The position numbers were made by a program, and so were the translations under genes. A stretch of DNA of 64,000 nucleotides from JBGRPZ01 sp041725955 (lineage in GTDB: Bacteria > Bacteroidota > Bacteroidia > Bacteroidales > JBGRPZ01): the NCBI GenBank assembly GCA_041725955.1, contig JBGRQE010000004.1, positions 62,001 to 126,000 on the forward strand. Direction: 5' to 3'. The notes beneath the pieces were generated by a model. It did not search any database. It saw only the letters and a program-made list of their open reading frames with translations, and was not told the DNA's origin. Below are positions 1 through 8,938 of the stretch, piece by piece (position 1 is the first letter of the stretch; each line of letters begins with the position of its first letter).

Positions 1-1499
1 ATTCACAAGATTTGTATGATGTGATTCGTTTTGGTAGGATTAATCCGGGAGGAACCGCTCGTTCTGTAGGTATGGGAGGAGCGTTTGGCGCATTAGGAGG
101 AGACTTAAGTACCTTAGCTGTAAATCCTGCTGGTATAGGAGTATTTCGTGCTTCTGAATTTTCTGTAACCCCTTCTTTGTATTTAGCACATTCAAAGAGC
201 GATTATTTGAATAATTCCTATGAGGATAGTCGTACGAATTTTAATCTTGGGAATTTTGGAGTTGTTTTCTCAAATGAAATAACAGATCGTTTGGGAAAAG
301 GAGGCTTCAAGTTTGTGCAATTTGGAGTTAGCCTAAATAGAATTGCTGACTTTAATAATAAATATTATATGCAGGGTAGAAATTATGGCTCTTCACGTGC
401 AGATATATGGTTTCAACAAATTCAAGGAAAGAGTTTGGCTGATTTACAAAGCATGTACCCTATAGATCTATACCCAGCTTATCAAGCATATTTGTTTAAT
501 CCATCAGGGAATAATAATTATGACACTTTTTTACCTGATATTCCTGGATTTCAAAAATCAGGAAATAAAGAAGCTTCTTTGCTCCAGACTTATACTATGG
601 AAACCAAAGGATCTTTAAATGAGTTTGATTTTAGTGTTGGTGCTAATTACGATGATGTTTTATATATGGGATTTACTTTAGGAGTACCTTATATTCGATA
701 TATTGAAAACAGTTCGATTCGTGAAGAAAATGATTTAGGACTTGCGCCAAGTCCTGGTTCAGATCCTCAACAATCATTTTTTAATAGTTATCAATTTGAT
801 TTTACCCGTGAGATATATGCAACAGGTATTAATTTAAAGGGAGGTATTATTGTCCGCCCTGTAAAGTTTTTACGTTTTGGTTTTGCCGCACATACTCCAA
901 CATGGTATCCTACTGTTAATTTCTCTCAGTATTCAACCATAACTACAGATCTTTTCCATGAAGAAGAAGAAGGTAAAGCAGCTGGTTTTTATAGAACTGT
1001 ACAGGATTCTAAAATTAATGAGTTTGAATTTAGAATGCGAACTCCTTATCGTTTGATTGCATCTACTGCTATAACTTTTGGAAAAGCAGGTTTGTTAAGT
1101 GCCGATTATGAGTTTGTAGACTATCCTACATCAAAGTATTCTGCTAGCGATTATAATTATACCAATGATAATAGAGCGATACAAAATATGTATAAATCAG
1201 GTCATAACTTTAGAGTGGGAACAGAATGGCGCGTAAATAATTTTAGCTTTAGAGGAGGATTTAATTATTTCACTTCTCCATTTGAGAATAAAGATTATAA
1301 GAATGCTGAGGTCTTTGGTTATAGTGCAGGTCTTGGATTCAGAGAGCGTAATTTTTATTTTGATCTAGCTTGGGCTTTACAAACCACCAATGATGATTTT
1401 TATCCTTATAGTAACCAGGGAGTAGGAATCACATCTGAATTAGCAAAAAATAAACTTTCAAGCAATAGAATTCTAATGACATTTGGTTATAGATTTTAA
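1..1499 (+). CDS. FadL/OmpP1-like outer-membrane transport protein (5' end outside window)
   Basis: The reading frame is already open at the left edge, so the signal peptide and true start lie outside; the TTG at 12 is probably not a start. About 499 residues are visible. The N-terminal motif GRINPGGTARSVGMGGAFGA followed by LAVNPAGIGVFRASE is typical of the FadL/OmpP1/TodX family of outer-membrane beta-barrels that move hydrophobic compounds, often labelled 'hemin receptor' in Bacteroidota. The rest is rich in alternating aromatic beta strands and ends in YRF, a typical last strand recognised by the BAM machinery. The family call is good; the substrate is unknown. It converges on the lipoprotein gene and shares a terminator with it. 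Confidence 0.8.
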   Translation, partial: SQDLYDVIRFGRINPGGTARSVGMGGAFGALGGDLSTLAVNPAGIGVFRASEFSVTPSLYLAHSKSDYLNNSYEDSRTNFNLGNFGVVFSNEITDRLGKGGFKFVQFGVSLNRIADFNNKYYMQGRNYGSSRADIWFQQIQGKSLADLQSMYPIDLYPAYQAYLFNPSGNNNYDTFLPDIPGFQKSGNKEASLLQTYTMETKGSLNEFDFSVGANYDDVLYMGFTLGVPYIRYIENSSIREENDLGLAPSPGSDPQQSFFNSYQFDFTREIYATGINLKGGIIVRPVKFLRFGFAAHTPTWYPTVNFSQYSTITTDLFHEEEEGKAAGFYRTVQDSKINEFEFRMRTPYRLIASTAITFGKAGLLSADYEFVDYPTSKYSASDYNYTNDNRAIQNMYKSGHNFRVGTEWRVNNFSFRGGFNYFTSPFENKDYKNAEVFGYSAGLGFRERNFYFDLAWALQTTNDDFYPYSNQGVGITSELAKNKLSSNRILMTFGYRF

Positions 1500-1517
1500 G
1501 TAATTATTATAAGCTGC

Positions 1518-1555
1518 AAAAAGGCCACCCTTTATCTGAAAGGTGGCCTTTTTAT
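1518..1555. terminator. Bidirectional rho-independent terminator
   Basis: The arms AAAAAGGCCACC (1518-1529) and GGTGGCCTTTTT (1542-1553) are perfect complements with A and T runs at the outer ends. It lies between two convergent genes and can serve both. Confidence 0.85.
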
Positions 1556-1575
1556 GTTTTTTTACGGTTGAAATA

Positions 1576-2394
1576 TTATTTGTAGTAATTAAACTTATAA
1601 GAGTTTTTTTCTCCTGTACTTACATTAACATCAACATCTGTAGGATATCCTTTATCATTGAATTTGTAGGAATAGTCTATGGTAATTACTGATCCGTTGA
1701 TGTCTATAGTTTCCATTGAAATTAAATCTTCAGAAATTAATTCAGGTAGTTTGACAATAAATCCTATTATGTGATTAATTTTAAACAAAGGATTTGGGTT
1801 TTCAATATGCTGATAAGTACGCTTATCTTCCATTGGATTCCCGACTTCGTTAAAATAAGTGTGTTTTTCTTTTACAAGATTATTGTCTTTGTATTCAAAC
1901 TCATCTGTCATTACGGTAACGAGCTTTCCATCAATGACATTCTTTTGAACAGTTTTTCTTATTTTTTGATTTTCGTTATAGAAAAGATGTAGTTGTTTGC
2001 CTTTTTCCCATTTTCCATCTTTCATGTGAAATTTATCGATGATTTTATCATTCCCAGATGTATTAATGGAAAGTGAATCTTGAATTATGTCATTGTAAAA
2101 TATTTTTGAATGATCAAGTTTATTGTTGTTATCATAGTAGAAAATAAATTTTAGTTTCTTGTCCGAATGAAAGAACTTAAAATAAGGATTTATATATTTA
2201 CCTTCCACGACAGCTTTAACTAATAGTCCGTCGTGATTATACGTATATTGGCTAATAGGGACATCATTGTAAGTAATTTCTTTTACAAAGATTTTCTCTT
2301 CACTAGGGGTTGGCACAGTGTCATCATCATTTTTACATGATGTTGATAATAACAGTGGAATTGAAAATAAAAACAAAAATTTAATTAGTTTCAT
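1576..2394 (-). CDS. Exported lipoprotein of unknown function
   Basis: 272 residues. The N-terminus is a hydrophobic signal ending in LLLSTSCKNDDD, a clear type II lipobox with the lipidated Cys at about residue 20, followed by an acidic stretch that in Bacteroidota can act as a surface-export signal. The mature part has repeated short beta hairpins such as YTYNHDGLLVKAV and FIFYYDNNNKLD, which resemble the YD/RHS-like repeats of DUF4595-type lipoproteins. That similarity is by eye only. It is a single gene facing the FadL-like gene. The function is not known. Confidence 0.75.
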   Translation of the reverse strand: MKLIKFLFLFSIPLLLSTSCKNDDDTVPTPSEEKIFVKEITYNDVPISQYTYNHDGLLVKAVVEGKYINPYFKFFHSDKKLKFIFYYDNNNKLDHSKIFYNDIIQDSLSINTSGNDKIIDKFHMKDGKWEKGKQLHLFYNENQKIRKTVQKNVIDGKLVTVMTDEFEYKDNNLVKEKHTYFNEVGNPMEDKRTYQHIENPNPLFKINHIIGFIVKLPELISEDLISMETIDINGSVITIDYSYKFNDKGYPTDVDVNVSTGEKNSYKFNYYK

Positions 2395-2513
2395 CTTTTT
2401 CTAGTTTAGGTTTATACCGGGGAGGTAGAATAAAAGTAATGTTTTTTTTTAAATTTAGATGAATATATGCGTGCAGGTTTGTAATTATCCGTTTTTATTC
2501 TGGGAGTTTATAG

Positions 2514-4022
2514 TTATTTTAATCGATTTAGTCCTGCTTTTGCTTTTTGTGTAATACTCGTTTTATATTCTTCAAAATCCAGCTTTAGACATAATTCATA
2601 ATAATAGATAGCTGTTTGAGTATTGTTTTTTATTTCGAATAACTTTCCTAATTCTAAAGATGATTTTCCTGAGAAGTACCAACTTTTATCTTGACTTTTT
2701 TCAAGACTTTTTTTGAAATATTTTATTGCAAGATTAATTTTCTTTTGTTCCTGAAATATTCTAGCTTTTCGGTAGATAACTTCGATTTGTTCTTTTGTAG
2801 ATAGCTGATTTATATTCGGAATGTTATGAAGTATACTTAGTGCATTATCAAAATAACCGCCATCAAAAGCTAATCTAGCTTTTAAAAGGAAAATATTAGG
2901 AGGATTTTGACTATTAAATTCTTTCATAGCCTGAATATCGGCATCGATTAAAGTAGCTCCATTTTTGGGGATTTCGTTAATCCACTTCAAATAATCTGTT
3001 TTGTTGTTTTCAATTAAATAGGCCCATGCTAGATGTCTTTTGGCTTGTCTTAGGTAATGAGAACCTTTAAATTCTATTATAAACTTATTTAAGTAATATT
3101 TAGAAAGAGGATTCCCTTTTTTTAGAAGAACTTCACCATGCAAGAGATTTAAATAGTGGAATTTCTTCGATTTATTGTAAGTTTTTTTATTATTTAATAT
3201 ATGTAAAGCGCTGTCGTTTTGATAATTTTTGATGTAAAGATTAGCTAATAAAAATGTTTTTATTGAAGAGCTTTTTATACTGTGAGTTTCTTTTATAAAT
3301 TTAGTTATGTTTTTTCTGTCAGGGCTTAAGTTCATTTCAATATAACCTAGAAAAAATAATGACTCTGTTTTGAGATGAGGATACCATACTTTCCAATTCT
3401 TTGATTCCTTAACAGAATTTAATTCTTGTTTCCCTTTTGCAATATTTCCTTCTAAAGTACTTACAAAAGCCAGCATTCTCTGATAAGTTTTAGGGATTGA
3501 TCCTATCAAGGTATGTAGTAGGCCAAGGGCTACATAATTAGGTGCAAATTTAGGATGTTGTTTTGTGTTTTCATTTAATAGTTTAAAAGCTTTATTAACT
3601 TCAAACACAGCAGTAAAATATTCACCGAATTTTATTCGTGTAAAAGCCCAATGTAGAAGAATGACAGATTTGCCATAGTTCTTCCAAGGATTATTATTCT
3701 TTAACTTGTCGAATGCTTTTATTCGTTGGTTCTTGTATTTAGATAGTTTTTCAAACTGCTTATATTCTTCTCCAATAAATAGTTCTAAAAAATCAGCATA
3801 ATTTAGGAGTATGTGCGGGCTAGGGTCAGAGGGATTGTCTTGCAATAGCTTATAACACTTTTTTTTCCCCTCATCAAGTTGTAAACGATCTAATAATAAG
3901 TATATGGAGTCTTGTTTAGTTAGATTGTCTTTAGAAATAAATTCCTGACTTTTAGAGTTTGTCGAAAAGCTAAGTATTGATATAATGGAAAGGAATAAAA
4001 TATTTGCCCAGTTTAAATTCAT
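2514..4022 (-). CDS. Secreted TPR-repeat protein
   Basis: 502 residues. The start contains a hydrophobic segment (about residues 8-25) that looks like a signal peptide, followed by KSQEF. The remainder is almost all helical, with TPR-like helix pairs. The clearest are in the C-terminal third (about residues 405-500), for example IEVIYRKARIFQEQKKINLA and AIYYYELCLKLDFEEY. No catalytic motif is visible. It probably works as an exported or periplasmic scaffold, but its partner is not shown by the context: it is a lone gene between an unknown lipoprotein and the terminator of the CdsZ-like operon. Confidence 0.75.
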   Translation of the reverse strand: MNLNWANILFLSIISILSFSTNSKSQEFISKDNLTKQDSIYLLLDRLQLDEGKKKCYKLLQDNPSDPSPHILLNYADFLELFIGEEYKQFEKLSKYKNQRIKAFDKLKNNNPWKNYGKSVILLHWAFTRIKFGEYFTAVFEVNKAFKLLNENTKQHPKFAPNYVALGLLHTLIGSIPKTYQRMLAFVSTLEGNIAKGKQELNSVKESKNWKVWYPHLKTESLFFLGYIEMNLSPDRKNITKFIKETHSIKSSSIKTFLLANLYIKNYQNDSALHILNNKKTYNKSKKFHYLNLLHGEVLLKKGNPLSKYYLNKFIIEFKGSHYLRQAKRHLAWAYLIENNKTDYLKWINEIPKNGATLIDADIQAMKEFNSQNPPNIFLLKARLAFDGGYFDNALSILHNIPNINQLSTKEQIEVIYRKARIFQEQKKINLAIKYFKKSLEKSQDKSWYFSGKSSLELGKLFEIKNNTQTAIYYYELCLKLDFEEYKTSITQKAKAGLNRLK

Positions 4023-4107
4023 TTTATTTGTAGTCTTAGAATATACAAATAAAAGAAAAAGTTAATTAGGGATAAAAAATCAGGAGTATTTTTATATATA
4101 AATTCAC

Positions 4108-4150
4108 ATAAAAAAAGTTTGAAATTCTTTTATGTAAGAACTTCAAACTT
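4108..4150 (-). terminator. Rho-independent terminator of the CdsZ-like/Nif3 operon
   Basis: AAGTTTGAA (4115-4123) pairs with TTCAAACTT (4142-4150), and TTCTT pairs with AAGAA inside it. On the minus strand the hairpin is followed by a T run (plus-strand A run at 4111-4116). Confidence 0.75.
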
Positions 4151-4186
4151 CTAAACGTTTTTCGAATCCTTTTATGAAAGAAGTAA

Positions 4187-4978
4187 TTAAATTCTTTCAT
4201 TAATTTCTGAATCTACAAGAATACGACCACAGAATTCACAAACAATGATTTTCTTATGCATTGCAATATCTAAAGCTACCTGAGGTGGAATTTTGCTAAA
4301 ACATCCTCCACAAGCACCTCTTTCAACAGGTACAACAGCTAAACCATTTTTTGAATTTGCACGAATTCTGGTATACGCAACAAGTAAACGTTCATCGATA
4401 TCTTTACGTTTCTCGTCTGATTCAACTTGAAGAGTTTCTTCTTCTCTTTTTGTTTCCTCAATAATATCGTTTAATTCTTCTTTTTTCTGATTTAAGTCGG
4501 CAATACGCTCCTTAAGAATGCCTTCAGAATCTTTAATTTGATTCTTGATTGCTTCAAGCTTAAAAGAAAACTCTTTGGTTCTTTTTTCGCAAAGTTGAAT
4601 TTCTAAGGATTGAAACTCGATTTCTTTAGACAATGAATCATATTCGCGATTGTTGCGAACATTCATCTGTTGTTCTTCATATCTTTTGATAAGAGCTTGA
4701 CTTTCCTTAACTGCATTCTTTTTCTCAGAAATGGCTGCTTCAAGCTCAGAAACTTCTTGATCGTACTTTTCTTTACGAGTTTCAAGGCCGGTTGTCTCAT
4801 CTTCCAGGTCTTGAACTTCCAGAGGGAGTTCGCCACGCACAATTCTAATCTTGTCAATTCTGGAGTCGATGCACTGGAGAGCATATAAAGCAACAAGTTT
4901 CTGTTCTACACTTGCCTCTTTTCCTTCAGCCTGAGCAGTGTTGTTAACATCAGCTTCTGTTTGCTTTTCTTTGGCCAT
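4187..4978 (-). CDS. Coiled-coil zinc-ribbon protein (C4-type, CdsZ/DUF164 family)
   Basis: 263 residues. A charged N-terminus is followed by a long antiparallel coiled coil (about residues 25-200, rich in E, K, L) and then a C4 zinc ribbon with two knuckles, GACGGC and CEFCG, within about residues 220-250. This is the architecture of the DUF164/CdsZ family; members have been linked to septum or flagellar/sheath functions in other phyla and are otherwise poorly understood. It sits 22 bases downstream of the Nif3-family gene on the same strand, a pairing common in Bacteroidota, so the two are likely co-transcribed and end at the 4108-4150 terminator. Confidence 0.85.
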   Translation of the reverse strand: MAKEKQTEADVNNTAQAEGKEASVEQKLVALYALQCIDSRIDKIRIVRGELPLEVQDLEDETTGLETRKEKYDQEVSELEAAISEKKNAVKESQALIKRYEEQQMNVRNNREYDSLSKEIEFQSLEIQLCEKRTKEFSFKLEAIKNQIKDSEGILKERIADLNQKKEELNDIIEETKREEETLQVESDEKRKDIDERLLVAYTRIRANSKNGLAVVPVERGACGGCFSKIPPQVALDIAMHKKIIVCEFCGRILVDSEINERI

Positions 4979-5000
4979 AATAATGTTAAAATTAAATGAT

Positions 5001-6104
5001 TTATAAGTACTTGATTGAATTCGTATTTACCTCTGATAAACGGACAGCAAAGGTAGGAAATTTTTCTTTAATGTAAGAAGATAATAATTCTACACTAAAT
5101 TGCTCACTTTCATAATGTCCGATGTCTGCAATAATTATTTTGTTGTCCGCTTCAAAAAAATCATGATACTTAACGTCTCCAGTTATGAAAATGTCTGCAT
5201 CACTACGAATTGCATCTGATATCAGAAAGGAACCACTTCCTCCACATATAGCAACTTTTTGAATCTTATCTTTGTTCAATGTGCTATGGCGGATTATTGA
5301 ACATCCAGAAATATCTTTTACCTTATTTAAAAATAGTTTTACATTTTCTTGTTCAGGTAAAAAACCGATAATTCCAGATCCTATGCTTGGATGAGATAGA
5401 TCTACGTCATAAATATCGTAGGCTACCTCTTCATATGGGTGATTTTTTATAAGTTCATTAATAATCGTACTACGTTTCCATTTTGGGAAAATAGTTTCTA
5501 ATCTAATTTCCTCTTCTCTGTGTAATTTTCCTTGTTCGCCAACAAAAGGTTTACATTCTGATGAAGCCCTAAAGCTACCTGTTCCCTTTACTGTAAAAGA
5601 ACAGGAATCATAGTTTCCTATTGTTCCAGCACCTGCTTTTGCAAGGGTGTCTTGCATTTTCTCAAGGTATTCTATAGGAACAAAGGTTACTAGTTTTTGT
5701 AATAATCCTTTTTTTGGGCTTAAAATTTTATTTTTTGTTAATCCCAATTTCTGGGCAAGAATTCCATTTACACCATGTATAACGTTGTCGAGATTAGTAT
5801 GAGCTGCATAAATTGCAATATTATTTTTTATTGCTTTGCTAACTATTCTTTGGGTAATGTTTTGATTATTAAGTTTTTTTAATCCACTAAATATTAATGG
5901 ATGATGTGAAATAATCAAATCACAACTATTTTGAATGGCTTCTTTAAGCACTTCTTCTGTTACATCAACACAAATCAAAATTTTATGGATATTTTGATTT
6001 GGATCTCCAATTATCAAGCCCGCATTATCATACGATTCCTGCAACATTAGGGGGGCTTTGTTTTCTATGCAATTTGTTACTTCTTTGATTAAAAGGCTTT
6101 TCAT
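5001..6104 (-). CDS. Nif3/YqfO-like dinuclear metal-centre hexameric protein
   Basis: 367 residues, the length of the long YqfO-type members that carry a PII-like (CutA-like) insert of about 100 residues in the middle (about 130-230). The metal-binding motifs are present: SHHPLIF and AAHTNLD in the N-terminal half and DIGHYESEQF near the C-terminus. Nif3 proteins form toroidal hexamers with two metal ions per subunit. They are often labelled 'GTP cyclohydrolase 1 type 2 homolog', but the physiological reaction is unsettled. It is the first gene of the pair with the zinc-ribbon gene and is divergent from lpxK. Confidence 0.9.
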   Translation of the reverse strand: MKSLLIKEVTNCIENKAPLMLQESYDNAGLIIGDPNQNIHKILICVDVTEEVLKEAIQNSCDLIISHHPLIFSGLKKLNNQNITQRIVSKAIKNNIAIYAAHTNLDNVIHGVNGILAQKLGLTKNKILSPKKGLLQKLVTFVPIEYLEKMQDTLAKAGAGTIGNYDSCSFTVKGTGSFRASSECKPFVGEQGKLHREEEIRLETIFPKWKRSTIINELIKNHPYEEVAYDIYDVDLSHPSIGSGIIGFLPEQENVKLFLNKVKDISGCSIIRHSTLNKDKIQKVAICGGSGSFLISDAIRSDADIFITGDVKYHDFFEADNKIIIADIGHYESEQFSVELLSSYIKEKFPTFAVRLSEVNTNSIKYL

Positions 6105-6182
6105 CTAAGCTAGAATGTGATAAAAATTACTAATAATTGGTAAATATAACTTGAATTTCTGTTTTTTATGATTTAAAATTGA

Positions 6183-6190
6183 TAATTTTG
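6183..6190 (+). promoter_or_regulatory. Candidate -7 box for lpxK-punA
   Basis: TAATTTTG matches the Bacteroidota -7 consensus TAnnTTTG and lies in the divergent gap between the Nif3-like gene and lpxK. No good -33 TTG is seen at the usual distance, so this is tentative. Confidence 0.35.
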
Positions 6191-6299
6191 AATTTCTGAA
6201 AAAAAATTGGGTTTTTTAATAAAAAAGCGGAATCCTTATAGGATAATCAGAACTTTTTACGTTAATAGAAAGGACAATAATAATAAAATCAAAATCGGG

Positions 6300-7373
6300 G
6301 TGAATTTGTTTAGAATATTTCTTATGCCATTTGCCATGTGTTATGGGTTGGCGATAGTTATACGTAATTTACTTTTTAATTGGAGGATTTTACCTTCAAA
6401 AATGTTTAATGTTCCTACGATTGTAGTAGGAAACTTAAGTGTTGGAGGAACAGGAAAGACTCCACATGTTGAGTATTTAATCCGATTACTTAAAAAAAAT
6501 AAAAAGCAGATTGCTACTTTAAGTAGAGGGTATGGGCGTAAAACAAAAGGATTTATTCTTGCCAATTCAAAGTCTACTTTTCGTGATATAGGAGATGAAC
6601 CCTTACAGTATGCACATAAGTTTCCTAATATTTTAGTTAGTGTAGATTCAAATAGATGTCGCGGAGTTCAAAAGTTAATGGATTTAAAAAAGTCTCAAAA
6701 ACCTGAAGTTGTTCTGTTAGATGATGCTTTTCAACATAGATATATAGAGCCAGGATTATCTGTTTTGCTTACTGATTATCATAAAGTTTATAAACAAGAT
6801 TATTTGCTTCCGGTTGGTACTTTACGCGAAAATAGAGCAGGAGCAAAGCGTGCTGATTTTATTATAGTTACAAAAACCCCAAAAGTTTTAAGTCCAATCA
6901 CAAAACGTAGGTTAATGGAACTGCTTGCATTGAGAAAAGATCAGAAATTATTCTTTTCTTATATAGACTATGGTTCTTTTGTTCCGATGAATAAAGTTGC
7001 TGAAAAAGCTTTGCAAGATACATATAATACAATTGTCTTATTTACTGGCATTGCAAATCCGTATCCTTTGCACGAGCATTTGATTCAATTTTGCACAGAT
7101 TTAACTCCAATTAACTTTGCCGATCATCACGCTTATACCCAAAAAGACCTGAAAAAAATTAGAGATATTTTTGTTAATGTATTTTCAAAAAGAAAGATTA
7201 TTCTTACTACTGAAAAAGATTCTAAAAGACTCATTGATTCAGAGTTATATGATACAATAAAAGACCTTCCTATCTGTTATATCCCAATCGAAGTGAAGTT
7301 TCATAAGGGAGACCAAGGAGATTTTGATAAACAAATTTTGAATTATGTTAAAAAAGATTCAGGAAACTGCTGA
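6300..7373 (+). CDS. lpxK: Tetraacyldisaccharide 4'-kinase (lipid A biosynthesis)
   Basis: LpxK phosphorylates the 4' position of the lipid A disaccharide precursor at the inner face of the cytoplasmic membrane. The N-terminal hydrophobic helix is followed by the P-loop GNLSVGGTGKTP and by SRGYGR and DDAFQHR, all hallmarks of the family. The frame is open from a TTG at 6207. The family N-terminus (short lead, then PFAxxYGL) fits the GTG at 6300 better and gives 357 residues, close to the usual 330-360; the start remains uncertain. The 3' end overlaps punA by 29 bases, so the two are probably translationally coupled. Confidence 0.92.
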   Translation: MNLFRIFLMPFAMCYGLAIVIRNLLFNWRILPSKMFNVPTIVVGNLSVGGTGKTPHVEYLIRLLKKNKKQIATLSRGYGRKTKGFILANSKSTFRDIGDEPLQYAHKFPNILVSVDSNRCRGVQKLMDLKKSQKPEVVLLDDAFQHRYIEPGLSVLLTDYHKVYKQDYLLPVGTLRENRAGAKRADFIIVTKTPKVLSPITKRRLMELLALRKDQKLFFSYIDYGSFVPMNKVAEKALQDTYNTIVLFTGIANPYPLHEHLIQFCTDLTPINFADHHAYTQKDLKKIRDIFVNVFSKRKIILTTEKDSKRLIDSELYDTIKDLPICYIPIEVKFHKGDQGDFDKQILNYVKKDSGNC

Positions 7374-8169
7374 TTTTATTAAAGATCAAACCAATTTTGA
7401 GCCAGAGGTTGGTATTGTTTTAGGGACTGGCTTGGGAGGTTTAGTAGAAGAAATAGAAATTGAAAAAACATTGGAATATACTGATATTCCTAATTTTCCG
7501 GTTTCAACAGTGAGTGGTCATAAGGGATGTTTGTTATTTGGGAATTTAAATGGACGAAAAATTGTTGCTATGCAGGGTCGCTTTCATTTTTATGAGGGTT
7601 ATTCTATGCAAGAACTTGTGTTCCAAATTCGTGTAATGAGGTTTCTTGGAATTCAAATGCTTGTTGTTTCCAATGCTTGTGGTGGAATGAATCCTGCATT
7701 TAATGTAGGAGATGTTATGATCATTCGTGATCACATAAATTTGTTACCAGGAAATCCTCTTATTGGTAAAAATATTGATGAGTTGGGTCCTCGTTTTCCA
7801 GATATGGGAGAAGCATATTCAAGAAAACTTATTCAGTTGGCAGAAAAATATGCCAATGACCAAGGAATTTTGTATCAGAAAGGTGTTTATGCCTCTGTTA
7901 CAGGGCCAACATTTGAAACTCCTGCTGAATATAAATATATTCACATAATTGGAGCAGATGCTGTTGGAATGAGTACTGTTCCTGAAGTAATCGCTGCAAG
8001 ACATATGGGTGTTCCTGTATTTGGAATGTCTGTAATTACAGATCTTGGAGTGGATGGCGTTGTAGAAGAAGTTTCTCACGAAGAAGTAATTAAAGCTGCA
8101 AAAACAGCAGAGCCTAAAATGTCAGCAATGATTAGTGCTGTGGTTAAAGGATTTGACCAAGTACTTTAA
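7345..8169 (+). CDS. punA: Purine nucleoside phosphorylase (trimeric, class I)
   Basis: 274 residues, normal for trimeric PNP, which splits inosine and guanosine nucleosides with phosphate into base and ribose-1-phosphate. Motifs seen: GTGLGGL (phosphate loop), GHKGCLLFG, MQGRFHFYEGY, NACGGMNP, the TGPTFETPAE substrate segment and MSTVPEVI followed by a purine-site Asn/Asp region. The ATG lies inside the end of lpxK. This lipid A/purine salvage pairing has no obvious functional link beyond shared transcription. A terminator follows at 8316. Confidence 0.92.
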   Translation: MLKKIQETADFIKDQTNFEPEVGIVLGTGLGGLVEEIEIEKTLEYTDIPNFPVSTVSGHKGCLLFGNLNGRKIVAMQGRFHFYEGYSMQELVFQIRVMRFLGIQMLVVSNACGGMNPAFNVGDVMIIRDHINLLPGNPLIGKNIDELGPRFPDMGEAYSRKLIQLAEKYANDQGILYQKGVYASVTGPTFETPAEYKYIHIIGADAVGMSTVPEVIAARHMGVPVFGMSVITDLGVDGVVEEVSHEEVIKAAKTAEPKMSAMISAVVKGFDQVL

Positions 8170-8560
8170 ACTAGAGATTTTTAGGAACATAAATTTATCT
8201 CATTTAGAATCCTTTTTTGATCTAAATTTGGGATATTATGTTTCATATCCTTTTTTCGTGATCGTAATGGTTATGATTTAAGCTTAAATAGGATTTGATT
8301 TTTATTATAAAATTTAAAAAGCTGGTTAGATGATTTGCCTAATCAGCTTTTTTATATTTCCCATGTTATAAAGCTAAATTGTCTGTTTCTCGCTATATAC
8401 TATAGTTGTAACGCTATTATGCTTGTTTAAATAAGGAAGGCTTTTTTCTTATTTAGATTAATTTAATATTAATTAAGTTAATTTAAGGAATACGAGTTTT
8501 GAATCATTCGTTCTTATCTTGTGCATGTAAATATTGTTTCTGGTTAATATAAACCATGTT
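8170..8560. other. Non-coding gap after punA
   Basis: Apart from the hairpin at 8316-8354, nothing recognisable is seen. There is no tRNA and no convincing TAnnTTTG box in front of the micro-ORF at 8561. Confidence 0.5.
8316..8354 (+). terminator. Rho-independent terminator of lpxK-punA
   Basis: AAAAAGCTGGTTAG (8316-8329) pairs with CTAATCAGCTTTTT (8339-8352) with one G-U pair, and ends in a T run. Confidence 0.85.
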
Positions 8561-8707
8561 ATGAGAAGATTAGAAAAAAAAGTCAGAGTAATGAGAGTAA
8601 ATGACGGTATCGGTGATGCTATAGGCGACGGTTTAGGACTAGGTATAGGTCTAGGACTAGGTTTAGGTATTGGCGATGATGTGAATGACGGTGTAAATGA
8701 TGATTAA
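8561..8707 (+). CDS. Micro-ORF encoding a 48-residue Gly-(Leu/Ile) repeat peptide
   Basis: ATG at 8561 to TAA at 8707. The peptide has a basic start (MRRLEKKVRVMR), then VNDGIGDAIGDG, a run of seven Gly-Leu/Gly-Ile dipeptides, and an acidic tail GDDVNDGVNDD. The DNA of the core is an imperfect hexamer repeat, GGx followed by (T/C/A)Tx. The differences between copies are synonymous in Gly codons or swap Leu for Ile, which hints at selection on the peptide. It has its own strong terminator 56 bases downstream. I do not recognise a family. It could be a glycine-zipper membrane peptide, a small toxin or bacteriocin-like peptide, or a chance ORF over a simple repeat. Confidence 0.45.
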   Translation: MRRLEKKVRVMRVNDGIGDAIGDGLGLGIGLGLGLGIGDDVNDGVNDD

Positions 8708-8762
8708 AACTAGTCAATTATTCAAGACTCAAAATAGGTGATTATTCACCATTTCAAATTAT

Positions 8763-8799
8763 AAGGTTGTCCTAATATATTGGTTAGGGCAACCTTTTG
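8763..8799 (+). terminator. Rho-independent terminator after the micro-ORF
   Basis: AAGGTTGTCCTAA (8763-8775) pairs with TTAGGGCAACCTT (8784-8796) with one G-U pair, followed by TTTTG. It separates the micro-ORF from gatB. Confidence 0.8.
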
Positions 8800-8901
8800 T
8801 TATTTATATAGGAGCATGGTCTTGGTATATGATTTATATAGTATTATTGTTATAGATTAAAAACTTAGCTTTCTATCTTTTTCGATATAGTTTTTTCTTT
8901 T

Positions 8902-8909
8902 TAAGTTTG
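8902..8909 (+). promoter_or_regulatory. Candidate -7 box for gatB
   Basis: TAAGTTTG matches TAnnTTTG 30 bases before the gatB ATG. The -33 position has only a T-rich stretch. Confidence 0.4.
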
Positions 8910-8938
8910 CATAAAAGCTTCTTTTTAGAACAGATAAA

